DNA of 46,980 nt from Holophagae bacterium (GTDB taxonomy: Bacteria > Acidobacteriota > Thermoanaerobaculia > Thermoanaerobaculales > Thermoanaerobaculaceae), in the NCBI GenBank assembly GCA_012516935.1, contig JAAYVZ010000013.1, positions 1-46,980 of the forward strand, written 5' to 3'. Every line of letters starts with the position of its first letter. The first letter of the stretch is position 1. The translations under genes were made by a program, and so were the position numbers. This document shows positions 1 through 8,291 of the stretch, in pieces. A model generated the notes under the pieces. The model did not search any database. It was not told the DNA's origin and was given only the letters and a program-made list of their open reading frames with translations.

Positions 1-1134
1 GCGCGCATCGAGGCCGAGCGCGCCGTGGACGTGCTCGCCGACTCGGCCTACGTCGCCCGCTATCCACGCCTGGAAGCCCGCGACCTCGGCGGATTCGCTA
101 GCGGTGCCGGGCGGCTCGCGCTCGTCAAGCGGGTGCCGGTGGGCCCGGTGCTGGCGATCACGCCGTTCAACTTCCCGCTCAATCTGGTGGCGCACAAGCT
201 CGGCCCTGCTGTCGCGGCTGGCTGCCCGGTGGTGCTCAAGCCGGCGAGCCAGACGCCTTCCCCGGCACTACTGCTGGCCGAAGTACTGTTGGAGGCCGGG
301 CTGCCGCCGGAGGGGCTGTCGGTGCTGCCGGCGTCCGCGGCCGACATGGAGCCGCTGGTGCGCGACCCACGCTTCCGGCTGCTCACGTTCACCGGTTCCG
401 CTGAGGTCGGGTGGGCGCTCAAGCGCACTGCCTGGGACCGACGGGTCGCGCTCGAGCTGGGCGGCAACGCCGCCGCGATCGTCGAACCGGATGCCGGCGA
501 CCTCGGCGAGATCGCTGAGCGGCTGGCGTTCGGCGCCTACGCGTTCGCCGGGCAGTCGTGCATCTCGGTCCAGCGCATCCTCGTCCACGAGGCGGTGTGG
601 GAGCCTTTCCGCGCGCTGGCCGCCGCGGCAACCCACGCCGTGCCAGCGGGCGATCCCGCCGACGAGCGCACGGTGTGCGGGCCGCTCATCGATTCCGCCA
701 ACGCCGAGCGGGTGGCGAGGTGGGTCGAGCAGGCGCTGGCGGCCGGCGGACGGCTGCTGGCGGGAGGCGCGCGCGCCGGCAACGTGGTGACACCGGTGCT
801 GCTCGAGGGGGTACCGCCCGACCAGCCAGTGGTCGCGGACGAGGTCTTCGGCCCGGTCGCCGTGCTCCAACGCTACCACCACTTCGAGGAGGCGCTCGAG
901 CTGGTGAACAGGTCGCGCTACGGCTTGCAGACAGGGGTCTTCACCTCCGACCTCGGCAAGGTGCGGCGCGCGTGGGACGTGCTCGAGGTGGGCGGCGTCA
1001 TCCAGGGCGACATGCCCACCTGGCGCTCCGACCCGATGCCGTACGGCGGCGTCAAGGCCTCGGGCACCGGCCGTGAGGGCCCGGCCTGGGCCGTCCTCGA
1101 GATGACCGAGGAGCGCCTGCTCGTCCTGCGCTGA
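1..1134 (+). CDS. Aldehyde dehydrogenase (NAD(P)-dependent), 5' end missing
   Basis: Oxidises an aldehyde to the acid with NAD(P)+ in the cytoplasm. The reading frame is open from base 1, so the gene starts upstream; 377 residues of a roughly 470-residue family are visible. Seen: the dinucleotide-binding FTGSAEVG, the general base in LELGG (visible residue E152), the catalytic cysteine in GQSC (visible residue C187), the EVFGPV motif, and a C-terminal PYGGVK segment typical of the superfamily. The ending resembles the semialdehyde, lactaldehyde and phosphonoacetaldehyde dehydrogenase groups, but the substrate cannot be told from this. It ends 44 bases before the likely GTG start of the kinase gene, which has its own promoter-like sequence, so the two are probably separate units. 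Family certain, substrate unknown. Confidence 0.9.
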   Translation, partial: ARIEAERAVDVLADSAYVARYPRLEARDLGGFASGAGRLALVKRVPVGPVLAITPFNFPLNLVAHKLGPAVAAGCPVVLKPASQTPSPALLLAEVLLEAGLPPEGLSVLPASAADMEPLVRDPRFRLLTFTGSAEVGWALKRTAWDRRVALELGGNAAAIVEPDAGDLGEIAERLAFGAYAFAGQSCISVQRILVHEAVWEPFRALAAAATHAVPAGDPADERTVCGPLIDSANAERVARWVEQALAAGGRLLAGGARAGNVVTPVLLEGVPPDQPVVADEVFGPVAVLQRYHHFEEALELVNRSRYGLQTGVFTSDLGKVRRAWDVLEVGGVIQGDMPTWRSDPMPYGGVKASGTGREGPAWAVLEMTEERLLVLR

Positions 1135-1141
1135 CCTTCTC

Positions 1142-1170
1142 TTGCCCGCGTCGGAGGGTGTGCGTACCAT
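1142..1170 (+). promoter_or_regulatory. Candidate promoter of the kinase gene, predicting a leaderless transcript
   Basis: TTGCCC at 1142-1147 and TACCAT at 1165-1170 are separated by exactly 17 bases, the best -35/-10 spacing. Transcription from this pair would begin at about 1177-1179, on the GTG at 1179. No Shine-Dalgarno sequence precedes that GTG. This supports a leaderless mRNA and the start at 1179 rather than the in-frame GTG at 1158, which lies between the two promoter boxes. Confidence 0.45.
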
Positions 1171-1178
1171 CCGATGTC

Positions 1179-4100
1179 GTGAGCCCCTCGCAGCCCCCTC
1201 GCGACGCGATCGACGCCGACCTCCAGTTCTGTCTCCTGGCGGTCCGGCGCGGGCTCGTGGACCGGCGGCTGCTCGTGTCGTTGGCTGCCGTGCACGGCCT
1301 GGAACCAGGTGCGGTGCTGCGCCGGGCGATGGAGTGCGCCGTCGAGCTGAGCCCGCATCAGGTCGCCGGGCTCGAGGCCGAGCTTGCGAAAGGCGGCGAC
1401 CAAGAGCAGCTCGTCGCGCTGCTCGAACACCTCAAGACCGCCCTCGCTGAAGCCTCCTCGCCGACCGTCGGCGATGTCCCCGTGGCCCATGCCCGGCCAA
1501 CCGCACCGCCGGTGCCGACCGACCAGCCGTGGAGGGTCACGGCCGAAAGCCCGGGACGCTACCACTTCCCGAGTGGCGACCCGGGTCTCGCCGAGATCGG
1601 CCGCGGCGGCATCGGGCGGGTGCTCGTGGTGCACGACGCCCACCTCGGACGCGACGTCGCGCTCAAGGAGCTGCTGGTCCCTGGCGGCGTCGCTCCTTCA
1701 GAGATGTCCGATGACGGCCGTGGCGGGCTTTCGGGGGCGCCCCTCACCACGAGGCGGTTTCTGCGCGAGGCGCAGGTTACGGGGCAGCTCGAGCACCCGG
1801 GGATCGTGCCGGTGTACGAGCTGGGCGCCCGCCCGGACGGCACGCTGTACTACACGATGAAGCTGGTGCGGGGGCGGACACTCGCCCAGGCACTGTTGGC
1901 TTGCAAGCGGATCGAGGACCGCCTGCGGCTGCTTCCTCATTTCGTCAACCTTTGCCACGCCGTCGCCTACGCCCACAGCCGCGGGGTCATCCATCGCGAC
2001 ATCAAGCCCGCCAACATCATGCTCGGGGAGTTCGGTGAGACGGTACTGCTCGACTGGGGCTTGGCCACGATCCGCGGCACCTCCGACCTCCACGGTGAGC
2101 CGCTGGCGCGAAGCGCCGAGCTGGGTCACGGTGCTTTGGAAGGCCTCACCGTCGACGGCGTCGCCGTCGGCACACCGCAGTACATGAGCCCGGAGCAGGT
2201 CATGGGCGACTCGTCCAACCTCGACGCCCGGGCCGACGTGTGGGCACTCGGGGTGGTGCTCTACCAGATCCTCACCGGCACCGTTCCGTTCGTCGGCAGC
2301 ACTCCCGTCGAGGTCATGCACAACGTCCTCACCCAGCCGCTGGTGCCGCCGCGGCAGCACGACCGGGCAGTGCCGCGCGAGCTCGCCTCCATCTGCGTGC
2401 GAGCGCTCGCCCGGCAGCCGGCCGACCGCTTCCCCTCGGCCCGCGAGCTGTGCGAGGAGGTCGAGGCGTACCGCGCCGGCCATCTGGTCGGCTCGCACCG
2501 CTACACGCGGTGGGAGCTGGCCCAGCGCTTCGCCACCCGCCACCGCGCCACTTTGGCTGCCGGGCTGGCGGTGCTGGCCGTGGTGCTCGTGGCCCTCGGG
2601 GTGGTAACCGCGTCGTGGCGCGGTGAGCGCACTGCCCGGCAGCAGGAGGCCGAGGCCAGGGCCACGGAGCGCGCACAGCGGCTGGAAACCAGCTTCCGTC
2701 TCGCGCAGGGGCTCGCCGAGCGCGCCGCGCGGCTGACCCGCGACCGGGCGCTGCTGGATGCCAGGATCTTTGCGGCCGCCTCGTGGCTCGCCAACCCGGC
2801 GGCGGAGCGAGATGCAGCGGCCCGCGAGCTGCTCGCCCGCCGACCGGAGGCCGCCGACGCGGTTCTTGGTGCCCGCTCCCGCTACTTCCAGGCCAGCGTC
2901 GGTGCCGTCGCCTCGTTGATCGCCTCCGTCGAGGTCGGAGCGCCGCTGCTAGCGGTTGCGGTGGCTCCGGAGGGCAGCCGTGTGGCCACCGGCAGCAGCG
3001 ACGGCGGCATCGTCCTCTGGGATGCGGCAAACGCCCGCCGCTTGGCGATGCTTCGGGCCGTCGACGAGGTGCGCGACCTCGCATTCTCCCCCGACGGGCA
3101 GCACTTGGTCGCGGTCACCCGCAACGGCCGAGCGGAGTGCTGGGAGCTCGCGCGGGGCAGGCGCCTGTGGAGCACCCGCACCGACGAAGGCGAGGTCAAC
3201 GCCGTGGTGTACGCGCCGGACGGCGGGGTGATCGTCACCGGTGGGCGCGACGGCGTGCTCCGCCTCTGGAGCGCCGGTGACGGCGCCGGACTGGGCGAGC
3301 TCGGGCGCCACCCGGCAGCGGTCCACGATTTGGCTGCGACCGGTGGCGGCCTCGGACCGCGGGTCGCTTCCGCCAGCCGCGACCACACCGTGCGGGTGTG
3401 GGACCTTGCGCACCGGCGCTTGGTCACCACGCTCGAGGGTGCGGCCTCGGTGGTCCGCGGCGTGGCGCTGGACCGGAGCGGCGAGCTGGTGGCCGCTGTC
3501 TCCCACGACAAGTCCGCGCGGGTGTGGGAGCTGCCCTCGGGTCGACCGCGTCTGGTGGCGGGAGGGTTCGAGGACGAGATGCTCTCGGTTGCACTCGCGC
3601 CCGACGGGGGCCGGCTGGCCGCCGCCGGGTGGGATGGGCGGGTGACGATCTGGGACATCGGCGCCGCTGTACCGCTGATCGCCATCACCCACCAATCGCC
3701 GGTCTGGGCGGTGGCGATGGGGCAGGGCGGCCGTCTCCTCGCAACCGTCACCGAGGATGGGCGTCTCCGGATCTGGAACCTCTCCGATACCCAGCCGGTG
3801 CTCGCCGCACCCGAGCGTTCCTTCGTGTGGTCGCTCGATCTCTCGCGGGACGGGAGGTGGGCTGCTCTCGCCGGTACCGACGGTGGAATCCGTCTCCACG
3901 ACCTGGCCTCCCAGGCCCCTGGCCGCGAGCTGCGCGGCCACCGCGACATCGTCGGCACCGTGGCCTTCTCGCCTGCTGGTCAGCTGCTCGCCAGCTCGGG
4001 GTTCGACGGCACGGTGCGGCTGTGGGAGGTTCCCTCCGGCAGGCCAACAGCGTTGCTTCGGGGACACGTCGGGTTCGTGCGGACGGTCACGTGGTCGCCG

Positions 4101-4751
4101 GACGGGAGGATGCTGGCCTCGGGTGGCAGCGACGAGACGGTGCGGTTGTGGGACGCCGTGTCGGGGCAGGAGCGCCTGCGACTGGTCTCACCCCCGCTCG
4201 TCCGCACCGTCGCCTTCGACCCGACCGGGTGTCAGCTCGCCGCCACCAGCGAGGCCGCTCACGTGCTGCGCTGGGAGCTGCCGGGAGGTCATCCCCTCCC
4301 ACCGCTCGCCACCCCCGGGGCGGTGCTCTCCGGCCTCGCCTACTCTCCCGATGGCCGCACGCTGGCGGCAGGCGACGGAGAAGGCTGGATCATCATCTTC
4401 GACACCGGGAGCGAGCGCGAGCTGGCGCGCCGCAAGGTGCACACCGGCTTCGTCTACACACTGCGCTTCTCGCCCGACGGGCGCTGGCTGGTCTCGGCCG
4501 GTGACGACCGCCGAGTGGTCCTCCAGGCCTCGGCCGACCTGGCGCCCGAGCTGGCGCTCGAGGCCTCGCAAAGCGTCATGGCAATCGCCGTCTCGTTCGA
4601 CGGCACGATCCTCGCCATGGGCGACGGCCACCTCGTACGATTCGTCCCCCTCGACCTCGACGAGTTGGACGCCCGGCCGGACGAGCTGCTGGCCAGAGCC
4701 GAGCGTGCCACCGGCTTGTGGCTGGACGGCTTCGAGCTTCGCCCCCGGTAA
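1179..4751 (+). CDS. Membrane-anchored Ser/Thr protein kinase with two WD40 propellers
   Basis: Probably phosphorylates proteins on Ser/Thr from the cytoplasmic side of the inner membrane. Layout from GTG 1179 (1190 residues): an N-terminal helical region of about 110 residues; a Hanks-type kinase at about 130-420 with P-loop GRGGIG (from G141), K163 in VALKE, catalytic HRDIKPAN (D274), and DWG at D292 instead of DFG; GTPQYMSPEQ; a transmembrane helix near 455-478; a short coiled, Arg/Glu-rich linker; then 14 WD40-like units from about 580 to 1170, such as FSPDG...VRLWD. Fourteen units fit two seven-bladed propellers, which would sit outside the membrane as a ligand or protein sensor. All catalytic kinase residues are present. 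DWG is seen in several bacterial kinases and does not imply inactivity. The substrate is unknown. Confidence 0.92.
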   Translation: MSPSQPPRDAIDADLQFCLLAVRRGLVDRRLLVSLAAVHGLEPGAVLRRAMECAVELSPHQVAGLEAELAKGGDQEQLVALLEHLKTALAEASSPTVGDVPVAHARPTAPPVPTDQPWRVTAESPGRYHFPSGDPGLAEIGRGGIGRVLVVHDAHLGRDVALKELLVPGGVAPSEMSDDGRGGLSGAPLTTRRFLREAQVTGQLEHPGIVPVYELGARPDGTLYYTMKLVRGRTLAQALLACKRIEDRLRLLPHFVNLCHAVAYAHSRGVIHRDIKPANIMLGEFGETVLLDWGLATIRGTSDLHGEPLARSAELGHGALEGLTVDGVAVGTPQYMSPEQVMGDSSNLDARADVWALGVVLYQILTGTVPFVGSTPVEVMHNVLTQPLVPPRQHDRAVPRELASICVRALARQPADRFPSARELCEEVEAYRAGHLVGSHRYTRWELAQRFATRHRATLAAGLAVLAVVLVALGVVTASWRGERTARQQEAEARATERAQRLETSFRLAQGLAERAARLTRDRALLDARIFAAASWLANPAAERDAAARELLARRPEAADAVLGARSRYFQASVGAVASLIASVEVGAPLLAVAVAPEGSRVATGSSDGGIVLWDAANARRLAMLRAVDEVRDLAFSPDGQHLVAVTRNGRAECWELARGRRLWSTRTDEGEVNAVVYAPDGGVIVTGGRDGVLRLWSAGDGAGLGELGRHPAAVHDLAATGGGLGPRVASASRDHTVRVWDLAHRRLVTTLEGAASVVRGVALDRSGELVAAVSHDKSARVWELPSGRPRLVAGGFEDEMLSVALAPDGGRLAAAGWDGRVTIWDIGAAVPLIAITHQSPVWAVAMGQGGRLLATVTEDGRLRIWNLSDTQPVLAAPERSFVWSLDLSRDGRWAALAGTDGGIRLHDLASQAPGRELRGHRDIVGTVAFSPAGQLLASSGFDGTVRLWEVPSGRPTALLRGHVGFVRTVTWSPDGRMLASGGSDETVRLWDAVSGQERLRLVSPPLVRTVAFDPTGCQLAATSEAAHVLRWELPGGHPLPPLATPGAVLSGLAYSPDGRTLAAGDGEGWIIIFDTGSERELARRKVHTGFVYTLRFSPDGRWLVSAGDDRRVVLQASADLAPELALEASQSVMAIAVSFDGTILAMGDGHLVRFVPLDLDELDARPDELLARAERATGLWLDGFELRPR

Positions 4752-4925
4752 GGGCGAGATATGCCCCACCCCCGATCCTTCCCGCGCGGCAGCGGACACG
4801 ACAGCCGGCCTGCTCGCAGCACGGTCACGGGCGGAGCGTCCGTACGGCTCGAAGCTCAGGAGCGGTCGGCGCCGCCTACCGGCAGCCCTGGAACGAGCCC
4901 GCTGTTTCGTCGCGCCCAGCCTGCC

Positions 4926-4934
4926 TGGTATGCT
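4926..4934 (+). promoter_or_regulatory. Candidate extended -10 element upstream of the peptide transporter
   Basis: TG at 4926-4927 followed by one base and TATGCT at 4929-4934 matches an extended -10 box. No good -35 is visible 17 bases upstream. It lies about 60 bases before the ATG of the transporter, in the 241-base gap after the kinase gene. The same hexamer occurs before the M20 gene (6703-6708) and, on the other strand, before the NHL gene. Confidence 0.3.
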
Positions 4935-4992
4935 TTCCGAGCGTGACCGCCGCTTCAGAACACCAACCGACCGCCAACCCGGGAGCGCGAGG

Positions 4993-6579
4993 ATGAACGA
5001 GACGAAAAGCACGGTGCCGCCAGCCAACGAACCCAAGGGGTTCATGGGTCAGCCACCCGGCCTGTGGGTGCTGATCTTCACCGAGACGTGGGAGCGCTTC
5101 TCACACTACGGCATGCGCGCCGTCCTCATGCTCTACCTGACCTCCCCGGTCGCGATCGGGGCGCTCGGTCTCGACAAGCCGCGCGCCGCCGCCATCTACG
5201 GCGGCTACATGCTGGCGATCTACCTTTTCGCGCTTTCCGGCGGCCAGATCGCCGACCGCTTTTTGGGTGCCAAGCGGACGATCCTCCTGGGTGGGAGCTT
5301 CATCGCCATCGGCCAGCTCCTCCTGCAAATCCAGAGCATCACCGGAGTGGTCTGGGGGTTGGTCTTCATCTCGGTCGGGACGTGCCTGGCGAAGCCCAAC
5401 ATCTCGGCCAGCGTCGGCCGTCTGTACGCCAAGGACGACCCGCGCCGCGACGGTGCGTTCACCTTCGAGTACATGGGCATCAACATCGGTGCCACCGTGG
5501 CCCCGCTCATCTGCGGGTTCATGGCGGAGAACCCGAAGTTCGTCAGCTTCCTGTCCTCCATCGGCCTCGCCTCGAAGACCGGCTGGGCCTGGGCGTTCGG
5601 CATCACCGGCGCGGGCATGCTGCTGAGCTTGATCAACTTCGTGCTCCGACGCCACCTCATTCGCGACCTCAGCCTGCCTGACGGCGCCACCGAACCCGCC
5701 CCCCGCGGCCTCGGTTTCGTGAGTGTCGTCGTGCTGGTGCTGCTCGGCCTCGCCTGGATGGTGCTGTGGTCGCCGAGCTGGGTGGTCCAGCTCGCTGCCG
5801 GCGCGGTAGGGTCGCTGGCCATGATGTTCGGCGTGCAGCTCCTCATCAACCGTGGCCTCGTCAAGACACGTATCACCGCCCCGGCCGCGGCGAGCCCCGG
5901 GGCTGCCGAGCACACGCCGCTCGCCAAAGAGGACTGGACCCGCATCGGTGTCGTGGGCTTGATGTTGTGCTTCTCGATGACGTTTTGGTTCGTGTTCCAA
6001 CAGGCGGGCTCGAGCCTGGTGCTGTTCGCCAAGGAGTACACCAACCTCAACGTGCTCGGCTTCGAGGTCCCGGCCTCGTGGACGCAGTCCATCAACGCCG
6101 TCCTCATCGTGGCACTGGGGTCGGTGTTCGCGTGGATCTGGACCAAGCGGGCCGGCAAGTGGCCGTCGAGCCCGGTCAAGTTTGCCCTCGGCCTGCTCTG
6201 TGCGGCGCTTGGGTTCTTCCTGCTGGTGCCGGCCTCGTCAATCGCCCAGGGCACGCCGGGCGTGGTGACGAAGGTCAGCCTGGGGTGGCTGGTCGGGGTG
6301 TACTTCCTGCACACCATCGGCGAGCTGTGCCTGTCACCGGTGGGGCTGAGCTACGTCTCCAAGCTCGCCCCCAAGCAGCTCTCGAGCCAGCTCATGGGCG
6401 CTTGGTTTTTCGCCACCGGTCTCGGCTCTTACGGCGCCGGAAAGATCGCTGGCCTGATGGGTACGGTGCCGCTGGTGACGATCTTCGGCGTCTGCGCCCT
6501 CATCGCTCTGGTGGCGTCGCTCGTCCTCTGGCTGTTCGTCAGCCGGGTCATCAACCGCCTGATGGGTGGGTACAGCTAG
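4993..6579 (+). CDS. POT/PTR2 family proton-dependent oligopeptide transporter
   Basis: Imports di- and tripeptides with protons across the inner membrane. The 528-residue protein has the family's ExxERF signature at E31-TW-ER-F36 followed by the HYG turn of helix 1, and about 12-14 hydrophobic segments, with a long cytoplasmic loop near residues 290-320 rich in Ala/Pro. The start at 4993 is chosen because GAGCGCGAGG lies just upstream and the N-terminus then fits the family; the open frame runs far upstream only because it is open inside the kinase gene. The next two genes encode an M20 amidohydrolase/peptidase and a CocE-type hydrolase, consistent with peptide scavenging, although they are separated by 160-240 bases and may be transcribed separately. 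Substrate range is unknown. Confidence 0.9.
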   Translation: MNETKSTVPPANEPKGFMGQPPGLWVLIFTETWERFSHYGMRAVLMLYLTSPVAIGALGLDKPRAAAIYGGYMLAIYLFALSGGQIADRFLGAKRTILLGGSFIAIGQLLLQIQSITGVVWGLVFISVGTCLAKPNISASVGRLYAKDDPRRDGAFTFEYMGINIGATVAPLICGFMAENPKFVSFLSSIGLASKTGWAWAFGITGAGMLLSLINFVLRRHLIRDLSLPDGATEPAPRGLGFVSVVVLVLLGLAWMVLWSPSWVVQLAAGAVGSLAMMFGVQLLINRGLVKTRITAPAAASPGAAEHTPLAKEDWTRIGVVGLMLCFSMTFWFVFQQAGSSLVLFAKEYTNLNVLGFEVPASWTQSINAVLIVALGSVFAWIWTKRAGKWPSSPVKFALGLLCAALGFFLLVPASSIAQGTPGVVTKVSLGWLVGVYFLHTIGELCLSPVGLSYVSKLAPKQLSSQLMGAWFFATGLGSYGAGKIAGLMGTVPLVTIFGVCALIALVASLVLWLFVSRVINRLMGGYS

Positions 6580-6595
6580 CGCTGGCGCTCCGCTC

Positions 6596-6615
6596 GGCAC
6601 CACGAAAACGGTGCC
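6596..6615 (+). terminator. Weak hairpin after the peptide transporter
   Basis: GGCACC at 6596-6601 and GGTGCC at 6610-6615 form a perfect 6-bp stem with an 8-base A-rich loop, 16 bases after the transporter stop codon. There is no T-tract, so intrinsic termination is doubtful. Confidence 0.25.
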
Positions 6616-6740
6616 CGCGACAGCGTCGACGAGGTGAGGCTACAGACCCGTGTCGACTGTGGCGTGTATGCGTTGCCGTGCCGCCTCGGAACCGACACCG
6701 GCTATGCTGCTGCGGGGTGACGTGACCCCGAGGAGGTCGC

Positions 6741-8051
6741 ATGCACCACCCGAACCCGTTTTGGCTCCTGGCCCTGCTTCTTCCTGTCGCGGCGCTGGCG
6801 CGGACGGTCCCTCCGGCAGACGCCGTGCGACGCGAGGTCGACACCATCCTCGGACCGCTCGAGCAGGTCTACCGCGACCTCCACGCCAGCCCCGAGCTGT
6901 CGTTTGACGAGGAGAAAACCGCCACCACCCTCGCCGAGCGGATGCGCGCCCTCGGGTACGCAGTGACTACGGGAATCGGCAAGACCGGAGTCGTCGCCGT
7001 GCTCGCCAACGGCAAGGGTCCCACCGTACTGGTGCGTACCGACATGGACGCGCTGCCGATCGTGGAGAAGACCGGCCTGCCCTACGCCAGCACGGTGACC
7101 GCCCCAGGATCCGGCGGCGCCACGGTCGGCGTCATGCACGCCTGCGGCCACGACGTGCACATGAGCGTCTGGCTCGGCACCGCCACCGTGCTCGTCCGCC
7201 TGGCCGATTTCTGGCGTGGCACGCTCGTGATGATCGCCCAGCCGGCCGAGGAGGTCGGCAAGGGTGCTCGGGCGATGCTCGATGACGGCCTGTTCGAGCG
7301 CTTCCCGCGCCCCGACTATGCCCTTGCTTTCCATGACACCCCGGACCTCGCGGCCGGTACGGTGGGTGTGCGGCCGGGGCCGATCTTCGCCTCCTCCGAC
7401 TCGCTGGACGTCCGTTTCGTCGGCCGGGGCGGGCACGGGGCCTTGCCCCACACCACGGTGGACCCGATCGTGATGTCGGCGCGTTTCGTGCTGGCGCTGC
7501 AGACGCTGGTCTCGCGCGAGAACGATCCGCTCGACCCGGTCGTCGTCACCGTCGGCGCCATTCATGGCGGCACCCGCCACAACATCATCCCGGACGACGT
7601 ACACCTGCAGCTCACGGTGCGTACGACCCGCCAGGCGGTACGTGACCGCCTGCTCGCCGGGATCGAGCGCGTCGCCCGTAGTGAGGCGGCGGCGGCAGCC
7701 GCCCCCCAACCGCCCGAGATCGCAATCTCTACAGGGCTTCCGCCGGTCGTCAACGACCCGGCGCTGGCGGCCCGGGTGGGTGCTGCGCTACGGCGCGAGA
7801 TGGGCGACGCGGCCGTGGTCGAGGCGCGGCCGATGATGGTCTCCGAAGACTTCGCCCTGGTCGGGCAGGCCGGAGTCCCGGCACTGCTCATGCTGCTCGG
7901 TGCCGCGGTGCCGGCCGAGCTGGATACAGCGCAACGCGAGGGCCGCTCCCTGCCGGCACTTCATTCGCCGCTGTTCGCCCCGGACGTGGAGCCGACCCTG
8001 CGGACCGGCGTCACGGCGATGTCGCTGGCGGTTTTCGAGCTGCTGCAGTGA
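6741..8051 (+). CDS. Secreted M20-family amidohydrolase/metallopeptidase
   Basis: A zinc-dependent hydrolase of the M20 family, close in motif to hippurate hydrolase and other N-acyl amino acid amidohydrolases. The 436-residue product begins with a signal peptide (hydrophobic LLALLLPVAALA). Metal-binding and catalytic residues are visible: MHACGHD (H133, C135, H137, D138), PAEE (E170 and E171), and H198 in FHDTP; the dimerisation-domain motif GGHGALPH and NIIPD follow. The C-terminal VSEDF segment is typical. The ATG at 6741 is preceded by GAGGAGG at a good distance. It probably acts in the periplasm, where it could trim N-acylated amino acids or peptides before uptake by the neighbouring POT transporter. 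Exact substrate is not deducible. Confidence 0.9.
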   Translation: MHHPNPFWLLALLLPVAALARTVPPADAVRREVDTILGPLEQVYRDLHASPELSFDEEKTATTLAERMRALGYAVTTGIGKTGVVAVLANGKGPTVLVRTDMDALPIVEKTGLPYASTVTAPGSGGATVGVMHACGHDVHMSVWLGTATVLVRLADFWRGTLVMIAQPAEEVGKGARAMLDDGLFERFPRPDYALAFHDTPDLAAGTVGVRPGPIFASSDSLDVRFVGRGGHGALPHTTVDPIVMSARFVLALQTLVSRENDPLDPVVVTVGAIHGGTRHNIIPDDVHLQLTVRTTRQAVRDRLLAGIERVARSEAAAAAAPQPPEIAISTGLPPVVNDPALAARVGAALRREMGDAAVVEARPMMVSEDFALVGQAGVPALLMLLGAAVPAELDTAQREGRSLPALHSPLFAPDVEPTLRTGVTAMSLAVFELLQ

Positions 8052-8279
8052 CCGCGCCGTAGCTCACGTACCGGTTGCTCGGCGACGAGAAGCTGCTCGG
8101 GTTCGACCTGCCGAGCTGAGAGGCGCGCCGTGATCGAGACGCACCGTACGGGTGGAGCACCTCCAGCGGCCGCCCGGCACACCGCTCCAGGTCCTCAGCA
8201 GAAAACCCAGCCCGCTACCCGCCATCGCTTGATCGGAACCGGCGCGCGCCGAGCGCGCTCCAGCCCGACCTTGCTGCGG

Positions 8280-8285
8280 TAGGAT
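8280..8285 (+). promoter_or_regulatory. Candidate -10 element directly before the CocE-type gene
   Basis: TAGGAT ends six bases before the GTG start at 8292, and no Shine-Dalgarno sequence is seen between them. Transcription would start on or next to the GTG, suggesting a leaderless transcript. No -35 match is visible at 17 bases. Confidence 0.3.
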
Positions 8286-8291
8286 GACGGC

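Noticed and set aside
2949-4067. Long minus-strand frames opposite the WD40 part of the kinase gene
   Set aside because: Shadows caused by GC-rich codon phase; translations are Arg/Pro/Gly-rich without domains.
8063-8119. 19-codon frame between two stops reading like protein (RLLGDEKLLGFDLPS)
   Set aside because: Too short and without a start codon; may be a gene-tail remnant, but no family or neighbour supports it.
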